Assembly: GCF_003669015.1 (NCBI RefSeq)
Contig: NZ_CP033069.1
Location: 1,181,001 to 1,245,000 of the forward strand
Direction of reading: 5' to 3'
Length of the DNA: 64,000 nucleotides
DNA from: Acidovorax sp. 1608163
Lineage (GTDB): Bacteria > Pseudomonadota > Gammaproteobacteria > Burkholderiales > Burkholderiaceae_C
In this document: positions 1-8,946 of the stretch, in pieces
Numbering within the stretch: the stretch's first letter is position 1
Layout of the letters: each line of letters opens with the position of its first letter
Position numbers and translations under genes: made by a program
Notes under the pieces: model-generated
Seen by the model: only the letters and a program-made list of their open reading frames with translations
What the model was told of the DNA's origin: nothing
Databases searched by the model: none

Positions 1-618
1 GTGGTGGTGTCGGTGGCTTACCCGCTCACTCCGTTTCCACAACCCGTGGACACCGGCTACGACGTACTCAAGTGGGTGCACCGCAACCGCACGAAGCTGG
101 GCGGACAGGGCGCGCTGGTGTACCTGGCGGGCGAAGAGGCTGGTGGCAACCTGGCTGCCGCCGTGGCCCTGATGGCGCGTGACCAGTCCCACCCTCCGCT
201 GGCTGGGAAAATTTTGCTCTCGCCCATGCTCGACCCCTGCGTGGGCACAGCCTCGCAGCGGCAGGTGACAGGTGACGCGGTGGACTGCAAGTGGGTGGAG
301 GGCTGGCGCAACTTCCTGCGCTGCCCACGCGATGCCGAGCACCCCTACGCGGTACCGGCTTCTGCGCACCGCCTGGCAGGCTTGCCCCCCACGCTGATTT
401 TGGTGGGTGACACCGACCCCATGCACGACGAGGCCCTGGCCTATGCCGCCCGGCTGCGTGCCGCAGGCTTGGTGGTGACGCAGCATGTGTTTGCCAAGGC
501 CGAGAAATGGCCAGAGCCTTTGCTGGAGACTGGCCCGCACGAATGCCCTTGCGCCGGTGCGGTGCAAGAGGAGTTCCGGCGGTTTTTTGAAGCCACCCGA
601 TGTCGGGCCCCGTCCTGA
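1..618 (+). CDS. HSL-type alpha/beta hydrolase, C-terminal part (cut by left edge)
   Basis: The frame is open from base 1, so the true start and the usual HGG oxyanion-hole motif lie outside the window. The visible 205 residues look like the C-terminal two thirds of a hormone-sensitive-lipase family (alpha/beta hydrolase fold-3) protein. The nucleophile-elbow region reads AGEEAGGNLAA at residues 43-53, where active members have G-D-S-A-G-G; residue 46 is Glu instead of Ser. The acid (D139 in TDPMHDEA) and a candidate catalytic His (H180 in GPHECP) are still present. Family members hydrolyse short acyl esters, but with this substitution esterase activity is doubtful. It lies about 310 bases upstream of the efflux operon on the same strand, with no sign of coupling. 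The family is fairly sure, the function is not. Confidence 0.72.
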   Translation: MVVSVAYPLTPFPQPVDTGYDVLKWVHRNRTKLGGQGALVYLAGEEAGGNLAAAVALMARDQSHPPLAGKILLSPMLDPCVGTASQRQVTGDAVDCKWVEGWRNFLRCPRDAEHPYAVPASAHRLAGLPPTLILVGDTDPMHDEALAYAARLRAAGLVVTQHVFAKAEKWPEPLLETGPHECPCAGAVQEEFRRFFEATRCRAPS

Positions 619-928
619 CACAGATCGCACCGATGACTTGACCCCTGGACCGGCGCTTGATCGCCGCTGGCCCAGCCTGCTTGCAGAGCTGGCTGGGCGC
701 AGCCTTGCCCTTGGATTTCGCAACCTATTTTGAATCTGGCCCGAAGTGCCGGAGGGATGTGCTTTGCCTGGATTTTTGTGCTTTGCACCGCGCTCCTGTA
801 TGGGGCGTTTGAGACAGCTCCGAATGGCGCTGAGAGCCTTTTGAGCCCTGCGGGCCCGCCACCAGCGGCATGCCCGGCAGACCTGGACAGACCTGATGAA
901 CCGAATCAATGACACGGAGGAAAACACC
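619..928. other. Intergenic stretch before the efflux operon
   Basis: No convincing gene lies in these 310 bases. A 60-codon frame at 730-912 has one hydrophobic stretch but needs a TTG start and has no properly spaced ribosome site. An AT-richer patch (TATTTTGAAT, about 725-734) could belong to the operon promoter, but I cannot pair it with a clear -35 box. The only strong signal is the GGAGG at 916-920 serving the next gene. Confidence 0.4.
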
Positions 929-2191
929 ATGAACAACGCACTTCTCTCTTCGCCCCGCCGCCGCTGGTGGGCCACGGCAGGCGCCATTGCGGCGGCTGTG
1001 GCTGTGGGGGGCACGGCCTTGGGCCTGCAAGACTCGCACGCTGAATCGCCCACGGCAGGGGCCGCCCCGCAGGGCGTACCCGTGTCGGTGGCCGCTGTGC
1101 TGCAAAAAGACATAGCCCTGTGGGACGAGTTCTCGGGCCGCCTGGAGGCCGTGCAGCGCGTAGAGGTGCGCCCCCGCGTTGCGGGTGCGCTGCAGGCCGT
1201 GCACTTCAAGGAGGGTGCCCTCGTCAAGCAGGGCGACCTGCTGGTGACGGTGGACCCCGCCCCCTACGCCGCCGAGGTGGACCGCGCCGAAGCCCAGGTG
1301 GCCGCCGCGCAGGCCCGGGTGTCATACACCCGCAGTGAGCTGGACCGCTCCACCCGTCTGCTGCAAGAAAGCGCCATCGCCCAGCGCGAGCACGACGAAC
1401 GCCAGAACGCCCACCGCGAGGCCGATGCCAACCTGCGCGCTGCGCAGGCCGCATTGCAAACCGCACGCCTGAACCTGTCGTACACCCAGGTGCGCGCGCC
1501 GGTGGCGGGCCGCGTGGGGCGCGCCGAAGTCACGGTGGGCAACCTGGTGTCCGCCGGTGCGGGCGCGCCGGTGCTGACATCGCTCGTCTCTGTCAGCCCC
1601 ATCTACGCGAGCTTTGACACCGACGAGCAGATCGTGGTGAAGGCCCTGCAAGACCTGGGCAGCGGCTCCAAGGGGCAAAGTGCGCGCCAGTTGCTGGAGC
1701 GTATCCCTGTGCAAATGGGCACGGGCACCAGCACCAGTGGCGGCACGCCGCACGCCGGCCACCTGCAGCTGATTGACAACCAGGTGGACGCCAAGAGCGG
1801 CACCGTGCGCGTGCGTGCGGTGTTTGACAACGCCGACGGCGCACTCATCCCCGGCCAGTTTGCACGCATCCGCATGGGCCAGGCCCGCAACACGCAGGCG
1901 GTGCTCATCAACGAGCGTGCCGTGGGCACCGACCAGAGCAAGAAGTTTGTGATGGTGGTGGCCGAAGGCAACAAGGCCGAGTACCGCGAGGTGACGCTGG
2001 GCGCCCCGGTGGACGGCCTGCGCGTGGTCACCTCGGGCCTGAAGGCGGGCGAGACCATTGTGGTCAACGGCCTGCAGCGCGTGCGCCCCGGTGCTGTGCT
2101 GGCACCGCAAGCCGTGCCCATGTCGGCCAAAGCAGAGGTGCCCGGTGAGCGCAAGCAAGCCCAAGGCGCCACCAAGTCGCCCGCTGTGTGA
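929..2191 (+). CDS. RND efflux periplasmic adaptor (membrane fusion protein, MexE-like)
   Basis: This 420-residue protein is the adaptor that joins the inner-membrane pump (next gene) to the outer-membrane channel. A basic N-terminus (SPRRRWW) and one hydrophobic segment at about residues 13-32 look like an uncleaved anchor or signal peptide; there is no lipobox cysteine. After it come a barrel-sandwich half (EVRPRVAGAL), a long alpha-hairpin rich in Ala/Arg/Gln at about residues 110-180, the second lipoyl half (TQVRAPVAGRVGRAEV) and the beta-barrel/MP domains. I chose the ATG at 929 because GGAGG sits 8 bases upstream; an in-frame ATG at 896 has no such site. It is 36 bases from the permease gene, so the two are surely cotranscribed. 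Substrates cannot be read from sequence; relatives of MexE handle drugs and aromatic compounds. Confidence 0.92.
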   Translation: MNNALLSSPRRRWWATAGAIAAAVAVGGTALGLQDSHAESPTAGAAPQGVPVSVAAVLQKDIALWDEFSGRLEAVQRVEVRPRVAGALQAVHFKEGALVKQGDLLVTVDPAPYAAEVDRAEAQVAAAQARVSYTRSELDRSTRLLQESAIAQREHDERQNAHREADANLRAAQAALQTARLNLSYTQVRAPVAGRVGRAEVTVGNLVSAGAGAPVLTSLVSVSPIYASFDTDEQIVVKALQDLGSGSKGQSARQLLERIPVQMGTGTSTSGGTPHAGHLQLIDNQVDAKSGTVRVRAVFDNADGALIPGQFARIRMGQARNTQAVLINERAVGTDQSKKFVMVVAEGNKAEYREVTLGAPVDGLRVVTSGLKAGETIVVNGLQRVRPGAVLAPQAVPMSAKAEVPGERKQAQGATKSPAV

Positions 2192-2227
2192 GCGCAGCGA
2201 GTGATTTGAGCTATCAGGAATATTTGT

Positions 2228-5200
2228 ATGAACCTGTCCCGTTTTTTCATTGACCGCCCCATCTTTGCCGGGGTGCTGTCGGTGCTCATCTTCCTGGGGG
2301 GGCTCATCGCATTGCGCGGTCTGCCCATCTCTGAGTACCCCGAGGTCGCGCCGCCGTCTGTGGTGGTGCGCGCCCAGTACCCAGGTGCCAACCCCAAGGT
2401 GATCGCCGAGACCGTGGCCACGCCGCTGGAGGAATCCATCAACGGTGTGGAAGGCATGCTCTACATGGGCAGCCAGGCCACGACCGATGGCGTGATGACG
2501 CTGACGGTGACCTTCAAGCTGGGCACCGACCCGGACAAGGCACAGCAGCTGGTGCAAAACCGCGTCTCGCAGGCCGAGCCGCGCTTGCCTGAAGAAGTGC
2601 GCCGCCTGGGTGTTACCACCGTCAAGAGCGCGCCGGACCTGACCATGGTGGTGCACCTGGTTTCGCCCAACAACCGCTACGACATCGACTACCTGCGCAA
2701 CTACGCCGTTCTCAACGTGAAGGACCGGCTCGCCCGCATTGGCGGCGTGGGCCAGGTGCAGATCTTTGGCGGCGGCGACTATTCGATGCGCGTGTGGCTC
2801 GACCCCCAAAAGGTAGCGCAGCGCGGCCTCTCGGCCAGCGATGTGGTGTCTGCCATCCGTGGGCAAAACGTGCAAGCGGCTGCCGGTGTGGTGGGTGCAT
2901 CGCCCGGCTTGCCGGGCGTGGACCTGCAGCTGTCCATCAACGCCCAGGGCCGTTTGACGACCGAGGAAGAGTTTGGCGACATCATCGTCAAGACCAGCGC
3001 CGACGGCGCGGTGACACGCCTGCGCGACATCGCCCGCCTGGAGCTGGGTGCTGCCGACTATTCGCTGCGTTCGCTGCTCAACAACGACCCCGCCGTGGGC
3101 ATGGGCGTGTTCCAGGCCCCGGGCTCCAACGCGCTCGACATCTCGGCCAATGTGCGCAAGACCATGGACGAGATCCAGAAGAACATGCCCGAAGGTGTGG
3201 AGTACCGCATTGCGTACGACCCCACACAGTTCGTGCGTGCGTCCATCAAGTCCGTCATCCAGACGCTGATCGAAGCCATCGCCCTGGTGGTGATCGTAGT
3301 GATCCTGTTCCTGCAGACCTGGCGCGCCTCCATCATCCCGCTGCTGGCCGTGCCGGTGTCGGTGGTGGGCACGTTTGCGGTGCTGCATTTGCTGGGCTTC
3401 TCGATCAACGCGCTGAGCCTGTTCGGCCTGGTGCTGGCCATCGGCATCGTGGTGGACGACGCCATCGTGGTGGTCGAGAACGTCGAACGCAACATCGAGG
3501 CGGGCCTGACCCCGCGTGAAGCCACCTACCGCGCCATGCGTGAAGTCTCTGGCCCCATCATCGCGATTGCGCTGGTGCTGGTGGCCGTGTTTGTGCCGCT
3601 GGCCTTTATCAGCGGGCTCACGGGCCAGTTTTACCGCCAGTTTGCGGTCACCATCGCTATCTCCACGGTGATCTCGGCCATCAACTCGCTGACCTTGTCA
3701 CCCGCGCTGAGCGCACTGCTGCTCAAGGGCCACCACGAACCCAAGGACGCGCTCACGCGCGGCATGGACAAGGTGCTGGGCCGCTTCTTTGGCGCCTTCA
3801 ACCGCGTGTTCCAGCGCGGCTCGGACGCCTACAGCGGTGGCGTCAAGCGCGTCATTGGCCGCAAGGCGCTGATGCTGGTCGTTTACCTGGCCTTGGTGGG
3901 TGCCACTTGGGGCCTGTTCAAGGTGGTGCCTGGCGGCTTTGTGCCTGCGCAAGACAAGCAGTACCTGGTGGGCTTTGCCCAGCTGCCCGATGGCGCCACG
4001 CTGGACCGCACCGAAGATGTGATCCGCCGCATGGGTGAAATCGTCAAGACCAACCCCAATGTGGAAGACGCCATCGCCTTCCCGGGCCTGTCGATCAACG
4101 GCTTCACCAACAGCTCCAACTCGGGCATCGTGTTCGTCACGCTCAAGCCCTTTGCCGAGCGCACCCGTGCTGACCAAAGCGGCGGTGCCGTGGCCATGCA
4201 GTTGAACCAGGCGTTTGGCAGCATCCAGGAAGCGTTCATCGCCATGTTCCCGCCGCCACCCGTGGCAGGCCTGGGTACCACCGGCGGCTTCAAGCTGCAG
4301 ATCGAAGACCGTGCCTCGCTGGGCTACGAAGCCATGGACGGCGCCGTGAAGGCCTTCATGGGCAAGGCCTACCAGACGCCCGAGCTGGCTGGGCTGTTCA
4401 CCAGCTGGCAGGTCAACGTGCCGCAGCTGTACGCCAACATCGACCGCACCAAGGCGCGCCAGCTGGGCGTGCCCGTGACGGACATCTTCGACACCCTGCA
4501 AATCTACCTGGGCAGCCTGTACGCCAACGACTTCAACCAGTTTGGCCGCACCTACAGCGTGCGCGTGCAGGCCGATGCGGCCTACCGCGCGCGGGCCGAG
4601 GACGTGGCTGCACTCAAGGTGCGCTCCAGCACGGGCGAGATGGTGCCGCTGTCTGCGCTGATGAAGATCGAGCCCAGCTTTGGCCCTGAGCGTGCCATGC
4701 GCTACAACGGCTACCTGGCCGCCGATGTGAATGGTGGCCCTGCGCCCGGCTTCTCGTCGGGCCAGGCCCAGGCCGCTATCGAGCGCATTGCAGCCGAGAC
4801 GCTGCCCCAGGGCATCACGTTTGAATGGACCGAGCTGACCTACCAGGAAATCCTGGCGGGTAACTCTGCGGTGCTGGTGTTCCCGCTGGCCATCTTGCTG
4901 GTGTTCCTGGTGCTGGCTGCGCAGTACGAAAGCCTCACGCTGCCCATTGCCATCATCTTGATCGTGCCCATGGGCCTGCTGGCGGCGATGACGGGGGTGT
5001 GGCTCACCAAGGGCGACAACAACGTGTTCACGCAGATCGGGCTCATCGTGCTGGTGGGGCTATCGGCCAAGAACGCGATCCTGATCGTGGAGTTTGCGCG
5101 CGAGCTGGAGTTTGCGGGTCGCAGCCCCGTGCAGGCCGCCATTGAGGCCAGCCGCCTGCGTCTGCGCCCCATCCTCATGACCTCGCTGGCGTTTGTGATG

Positions 5201-5470
5201 GGCGTGCTGCCCCTGGTGCTGTCCACCGGTGCGGGCGCAGAAATGCGCAGCGCCATGGGCGTGGCCGTGTTCGCCGGGATGATTGGGGTGACAGCCTTTG
5301 GCCTGTTCCTCACACCCGTGTTCTACGTGCTGCTGCGCAAGCTGGCAGGCAACCGCCCGCTGGTGGAGCATGGCGCGCATGTGGCGCCCATCTCGCATGC
5401 TCCGCACGCCGCAGGCAGTGCCGCGCACCCCGTGCTGGCAGCGCCCCGCCACCCCCATGAAGGTGCCTGA
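2228..5470 (+). CDS. RND multidrug efflux permease, HAE1 family (MexF/AcrB-like)
   Basis: This proton-driven inner-membrane pump has 1080 residues, the usual length for the hydrophobe/amphiphile efflux-1 family, and an intact start (MNLSRFFIDRPIFAGVLS). Twelve membrane segments in two pseudo-repeats with two large periplasmic loops are recognisable. The proton-relay aspartates are present in TM4 (D410-D411 in GIVVDDAIVVVEN) and the partner lysine in TM10 (K948 in GLSAKNAILIVEFA). The periplasmic head has the family strings PISEYPEVAPP and YPGANPKVI. Overall it reads closest to MexF/BpeF. It works as a trimer with the preceding adaptor and the following channel. No dedicated regulator of the operon lies inside the window. 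Confidence 0.96.
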   Translation: MNLSRFFIDRPIFAGVLSVLIFLGGLIALRGLPISEYPEVAPPSVVVRAQYPGANPKVIAETVATPLEESINGVEGMLYMGSQATTDGVMTLTVTFKLGTDPDKAQQLVQNRVSQAEPRLPEEVRRLGVTTVKSAPDLTMVVHLVSPNNRYDIDYLRNYAVLNVKDRLARIGGVGQVQIFGGGDYSMRVWLDPQKVAQRGLSASDVVSAIRGQNVQAAAGVVGASPGLPGVDLQLSINAQGRLTTEEEFGDIIVKTSADGAVTRLRDIARLELGAADYSLRSLLNNDPAVGMGVFQAPGSNALDISANVRKTMDEIQKNMPEGVEYRIAYDPTQFVRASIKSVIQTLIEAIALVVIVVILFLQTWRASIIPLLAVPVSVVGTFAVLHLLGFSINALSLFGLVLAIGIVVDDAIVVVENVERNIEAGLTPREATYRAMREVSGPIIAIALVLVAVFVPLAFISGLTGQFYRQFAVTIAISTVISAINSLTLSPALSALLLKGHHEPKDALTRGMDKVLGRFFGAFNRVFQRGSDAYSGGVKRVIGRKALMLVVYLALVGATWGLFKVVPGGFVPAQDKQYLVGFAQLPDGATLDRTEDVIRRMGEIVKTNPNVEDAIAFPGLSINGFTNSSNSGIVFVTLKPFAERTRADQSGGAVAMQLNQAFGSIQEAFIAMFPPPPVAGLGTTGGFKLQIEDRASLGYEAMDGAVKAFMGKAYQTPELAGLFTSWQVNVPQLYANIDRTKARQLGVPVTDIFDTLQIYLGSLYANDFNQFGRTYSVRVQADAAYRARAEDVAALKVRSSTGEMVPLSALMKIEPSFGPERAMRYNGYLAADVNGGPAPGFSSGQAQAAIERIAAETLPQGITFEWTELTYQEILAGNSAVLVFPLAILLVFLVLAAQYESLTLPIAIILIVPMGLLAAMTGVWLTKGDNNVFTQIGLIVLVGLSAKNAILIVEFARELEFAGRSPVQAAIEASRLRLRPILMTSLAFVMGVLPLVLSTGAGAEMRSAMGVAVFAGMIGVTAFGLFLTPVFYVLLRKLAGNRPLVEHGAHVAPISHAPHAAGSAAHPVLAAPRHPHEGA

Positions 5471-5526
5471 ACGCCTTTGTGCCTTTGAGCTATTTGCAAT
5501 GGGCCCAGGCCCTGCGCCCAAAGCCG

Positions 5527-5556
5527 CCCACAGCCCTGGAAGACCGGGGCTGTGGG
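5527..5556 (+). repeat. Hairpin between pump and outer-membrane channel genes
   Basis: CCCACAGCCC (5527-5536) and GGGCTGTGGG (5547-5556) form a perfect 10-bp stem with a 10-base loop, ending just 5' of the AGGAG site of the next gene. There is no T-run, so it is not a standard terminator. It could be an mRNA processing or stability element that sets the ratio of pump to channel. Confidence 0.6.
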
Positions 5557-5574
5557 CCCGGCAGGAGATTCAAC

Positions 5575-7068
5575 ATGACAGACAACGCAAATCACCCCGG
5601 GGCCGTGCCAACCCCCGCAGCCCGCAGGCGCAGCCTGCTGGCCCCCCTGGTCGCAGCGCTGGTGCTGGCCGGCTGCATGACACAGCCGGTGGTGCCCGCA
5701 CCGCACGCCGGTGTGCCCGTGCCCGAGTCCTTCAGCGCAGGCAGCCAGCAAGCCGCCGTGCCGCCCGCCCCCTGGACGGTAGCCCCTCCCGCTGAGGCCC
5801 AACCCCGCGGCGAGTGGTGGCTGGGTTTTCAGGACCCGGCGCTGGCCGACCTGGTACAGCGCGCAGGCAGCGCCAACACCAGCATCCAGCAAGCCGCTGG
5901 GCGGCTGGCCGAGGCCCGCTCGCTGCTGCGCTCGGCCGACGCTGCGCGCTCGGTGCAGGTGGGCGCATCGGCGGGCGTGACGCGCCAGGCCGGTGCCGCC
6001 ACCACGGGCAGTGCCACCCCCGCCACACTGGGCACGGCCGGGCTCAATGTGTCGTACGAGCTGGACCTGTTTGGCAAGCTGTCGCAAACCAGCGATGCTG
6101 CGCGGCTGGATGCCGATGCCCGCGCCGCGCTGCTGCAAAGCACGCGCCTCCTGGTGCAGGCCGACGTGGCGCAAACCTATTTGCAGCTGCGGGCTGCGCA
6201 GACCGAGCTGCAACTCGTCAATGAAAGCCTGGCCGCGTACCAAGACACCCTGCGCCTGACGCAGCGCCGCCAGCAGGCCGGTGATGTGGCCGAACTGGAC
6301 GTGGCCCGCGTGCAGACCGAGGTGGCCGCCACCGAGTCCGAAGCCCTGGCCCTGCAACGCCAGCAGGCGCTGCTGTCCAACGCCCTGGCCGTGCTGGTGG
6401 GCGAGGTGCCTGGCGGCTTTGCCTTGCCCGCCGCTGCCAGCGATGCTGCCCTGCCGGTCATCCCCCCCGGCGTGCCTGGCACCGTGCTGGCCCGCAGGCC
6501 CGATGTGTCGGCTGCGCAGACTGCAGTGATGGCCGCGCAGGCCCGTGTGGGTGTGGCGCAAACGGCCTGGTTCCCGGCCATCACGCTCACGGGCAATGCG
6601 GGCCACGCATCGCCCGAGCTGGGCGACCTCTTCAAGTGGTCGGCCCGCGCCTGGGGCGTGAGTGCCTTGCTCTCGCTGCCCCTGTGGGACGGCGGCCAGC
6701 GCGACGCGCAAGTGCAGGGCGCCAACGCCCGGTTGGAGCAGGCCCTGGCCAGCCACCGCGAGCAGGTGCTCACCGCCTTCCGCGAGGTGGAAGACCAATT
6801 GGCTTCGCTGCGCTGGCTTGCTGGCCAGGCCGAGGCACAAGGCCGCGCAGTGACGGCCGCCCGCCGCGCCACGCAGCTGTCAGACACGCGCTACCGCAAC
6901 GGCTTGGTCAGCCAGCTGGAACTGCTGGACGCCCGCCGCAGCGAACTGCGCAACCGTCGCCAGGCGCTGCAGGTGCGCACCGCGCAGTACACGGCCACGG
7001 TGGGGCTCATCCGGGCCCTGGGTGGCGACTGGGGCGATGCGGCCCCGCGTGTGGCCGCAGCCCCCTGA
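5575..7068 (+). CDS. Outer-membrane efflux channel lipoprotein (OprM/NodT family)
   Basis: This 497-residue protein forms the trimeric outer-membrane exit duct of the RND pump. The N-terminus has a lipoprotein signal ending in a lipobox, LAGC, at about residues 32-35 (LVLAGCMTQP). Two related OEP repeats follow, each with long helices rich in Ala/Gln/Arg and the family strings WWLGFQDPAL, LNVSYELDLFGKL, ARRPDVSAAQ and LPLWDGGQRDAQV. The ATG at 5575 is preferred because AGGAG lies about 8 bases upstream; the frame stays open to 5479, but that part looks non-coding. The gap to the permease is 104 bases and holds a strong hairpin, so expression relative to the pump may be adjusted there. Confidence 0.95.
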   Translation: MTDNANHPGAVPTPAARRRSLLAPLVAALVLAGCMTQPVVPAPHAGVPVPESFSAGSQQAAVPPAPWTVAPPAEAQPRGEWWLGFQDPALADLVQRAGSANTSIQQAAGRLAEARSLLRSADAARSVQVGASAGVTRQAGAATTGSATPATLGTAGLNVSYELDLFGKLSQTSDAARLDADARAALLQSTRLLVQADVAQTYLQLRAAQTELQLVNESLAAYQDTLRLTQRRQQAGDVAELDVARVQTEVAATESEALALQRQQALLSNALAVLVGEVPGGFALPAAASDAALPVIPPGVPGTVLARRPDVSAAQTAVMAAQARVGVAQTAWFPAITLTGNAGHASPELGDLFKWSARAWGVSALLSLPLWDGGQRDAQVQGANARLEQALASHREQVLTAFREVEDQLASLRWLAGQAEAQGRAVTAARRATQLSDTRYRNGLVSQLELLDARRSELRNRRQALQVRTAQYTATVGLIRALGGDWGDAAPRVAAAP

Positions 7069-7149
7069 CCTGCAGGCGAGGGCGCAGCGCGACGGCGGGC
7101 GTGGACAGGGTGCGAAGGGCAGGGGGCAAGTACCCCCACCTTCGCCTCG

Positions 7150-7164
7150 GGTTGTCATACAACC
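7150..7164. promoter_or_regulatory. GntR/FadR-like operator palindrome
   Basis: GGTTGTCATACAACC is a perfect 6-3-6 palindrome. Its core TTGTCATACAA fits the T-N-G-T-n3-A-C-N-A pattern bound by FCD-type GntR regulators. It lies about 140 bases before the aldehyde dehydrogenase start and upstream of a possible -10 (TATAGT, about 7191-7196). No GntR gene is in the window. A second small stem, CCCCAAC/GTTGGGG (7211-7229), lies in the presumed leader. Confidence 0.5.
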
Positions 7165-7302
7165 ACGGCGGCCCGCTGGCGCTGCGCCTATAGTGTGGGG
7201 CGCGCTTGGCCCCCAACGCCTTGTTGGGGCTCAAGCAGATTCACCAGGGTGCCCGGCCCGGGGCTGGCCACCGTCTTTTGTTCCATCCACAGGAGTTTTT
7301 GC

Positions 7303-8739
7303 ATGAGCTACCCCCACACCCGTCTTTTCATTGCAGGCACATGGCAGGACGCTGCGGACGGCAAGACCATTGCCGTGCACAACCCCGCCACCGGCAAGGA
7401 AATTGGCCGGGTGGCCCACGCGGGCAAGGCCGACCTGGACCGCGCCCTGGAAGCCGCCCAAAAAGGCTTTGAAGCCTGGCGCGACATCCCCGCTGTGGAC
7501 CGCGCCAAGACCATGCGCCGCGCCGCTGCGTTGATCCGCGAACGCGCCGACGCCATCGCCGCCATCATGGTGCAAGAGCAGGGCAAACCCCTGGCCGAAG
7601 CCAAGGTCGAAACCATGTCGGCCGCAGAAATCATCGAATGGTTTGCCGACGAATCCCAGCGCGTGTACGGCCGCATCGTGCCCTCGCGCAACCTCAAGGC
7701 CCAGCAGCTGGTGATCAAGGACCCCGTGGGCCCTGTGGCCGCTTTCACGCCGTGGAACTTCCCCATCAACCAGGTGGTGCGCAAGCTCGCTGCCGCCCTG
7801 GCCGCAGGCTGCTCCATCCTCGTTAAGGCGCCTGAAGAAACCCCCGCCAGCCCCGCCGAGCTGATCCGCGCCTTTGCCGATGCAGGCTTGCCTGCAGGCA
7901 CCGTGGGCCTGGTCTATGGCGACCCGGCAGAAATCTCCAACTACCTCATCCCGCACCCGGTCATCCGCAAGGTCACCTTCACCGGCTCTACCCCCGTGGG
8001 CAAGCAACTGGCGGCCCTGGCTGGCAAGCACATGAAGCGCGTGACGATGGAGCTGGGCGGCCACGCCCCCGTCATCGTGGCCGAGGACGCCGACGTTGAG
8101 CTGGCCATCCGCGCCGCAGGCGGTGCCAAGTTCCGCAACGCGGGGCAGGTGTGCATCTCGCCCACGCGCTTTCTGGTGCACGAAAGCATCCGCGGTGAAT
8201 TTGTGGCCGCACTGGCCCGCCACGCGCAGGGCTTGAAAGTGGGCGACGGCCTGGCCGAAGGCACACAGATGGGCCCTCTGGCCAACCCCCGCCGCATCAC
8301 CGCCATGGCTGACTTGCTGGCCGACGCCGTGCAGCACGGCGCCCAGGTGGCTGTCGGTGGCCAGCGCATTGGATCGGAAGGCAACTTCTTCCAGCCCACC
8401 GTGCTCAACGACGTGCCCCTGTCGGCCCGCATCTTTAACGAAGAACCCTTCGGCCCCGTGGCAGCCGTGCGTGGCTTTGAAAAGATCGAAGACGCCATCG
8501 CCGAAGCCAACCGCCTGCCGTTTGGCCTGGCCGGTTACGCCTTCACCACCTCGCTGAAAAACGCCCACTTGCTGTCCCAGCGCCTGGAAGTGGGCATGCT
8601 CTGGATCAACCAGGCTGCGGCCCCTGCGGCTGAGCTGCCGTTTGGTGGCTTGAAGGATTCGGGCTATGGCTCAGAAGGCGGCACGGAAGCCATTGAGGCG
8701 CACTTGAATACACGCCTGGTGTCGATCATGAACGCGTGA
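7303..8739 (+). CDS. NAD(P)-dependent aldehyde dehydrogenase, succinate-semialdehyde type (GabD-like)
   Basis: This 478-residue soluble enzyme oxidises an aldehyde, most likely a dicarboxylic semialdehyde, to the acid. The Rossmann cofactor part and catalytic part are complete: TPWNFPINQ and [11 protein letters not shown] (cofactor site), the general base Glu in MELGGHAPV (E250) and the nucleophile Cys in GQVCISPTR (C284), followed by NEEPFGPV and [12 protein letters not shown]. The ATG at 7303 follows AGGAG by 7 bases; the open frame upstream to 7195 is leader. The gene stands alone, with a GntR-like palindrome in front. That arrangement would suit catabolism of a sugar acid or amino acid, for example alpha-ketoglutarate or succinate semialdehyde. 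The exact substrate cannot be told from sequence. Confidence 0.9.
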   Translation: MSYPHTRLFIAGTWQDAADGKTIAVHNPATGKEIGRVAHAGKADLDRALEAAQKGFEAWRDIPAVDRAKTMRRAAALIRERADAIAAIMVQEQGKPLAEAKVETMSAAEIIEWFADESQRVYGRIVPSRNLKAQQLVIKDPVGPVAAFTPWNFPINQVVRKLAAALAAGCSILVKAPEETPASPAELIRAFADAGLPAGTVGLVYGDPAEISNYLIPHPVIRKVTFTGSTPVGKQLAALAGKHMKRVTMELGGHAPVIVAEDADVELAIRAAGGAKFRNAGQVCISPTRFLVHESIRGEFVAALARHAQGLKVGDGLAEGTQMGPLANPRRITAMADLLADAVQHGAQVAVGGQRIGSEGNFFQPTVLNDVPLSARIFNEEPFGPVAAVRGFEKIEDAIAEANRLPFGLAGYAFTTSLKNAHLLSQRLEVGMLWINQAAAPAAELPFGGLKDSGYGSEGGTEAIEAHLNTRLVSIMNA

Positions 8740-8946
8740 TGTTCTGACACTGCAGGCGCTGTTGGGCGGTGCGCGCAAGGCGCGCTGCCCATGGTGTCTG
8801 TTATGTGAAGGGGTTTTGTTACCAGCGAGGCCAATGCAATAAGCAGTGGCCCGTTGTTTGTGTTGGAGTGGCTAGCTGCTATCAGCCAGCACGGACATTC
8901 GCTTTTTCAGTTCAAAATTAGCGCCTGCTTTTTTCAACCACAGCTG

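Noticed and set aside
730..912. A 60-codon frame with a hydrophobic stretch before the efflux operon
   Set aside because: It needs a TTG start, the GGAGG at its internal ATG is too close, and it overlaps the leader of the adaptor gene.
1322..3388. A 688-codon minus-strand open frame
   Set aside because: It is antisense to the efflux adaptor and permease genes; its His/Arg/Gln-rich composition is typical of a shadow frame.
8866..8930. A possible eighth copy of the dispersed repeat (GCTAGCTGCTATCAGCCAGC)
   Set aside because: Only the first few bases resemble the element and no complementary arm is present.
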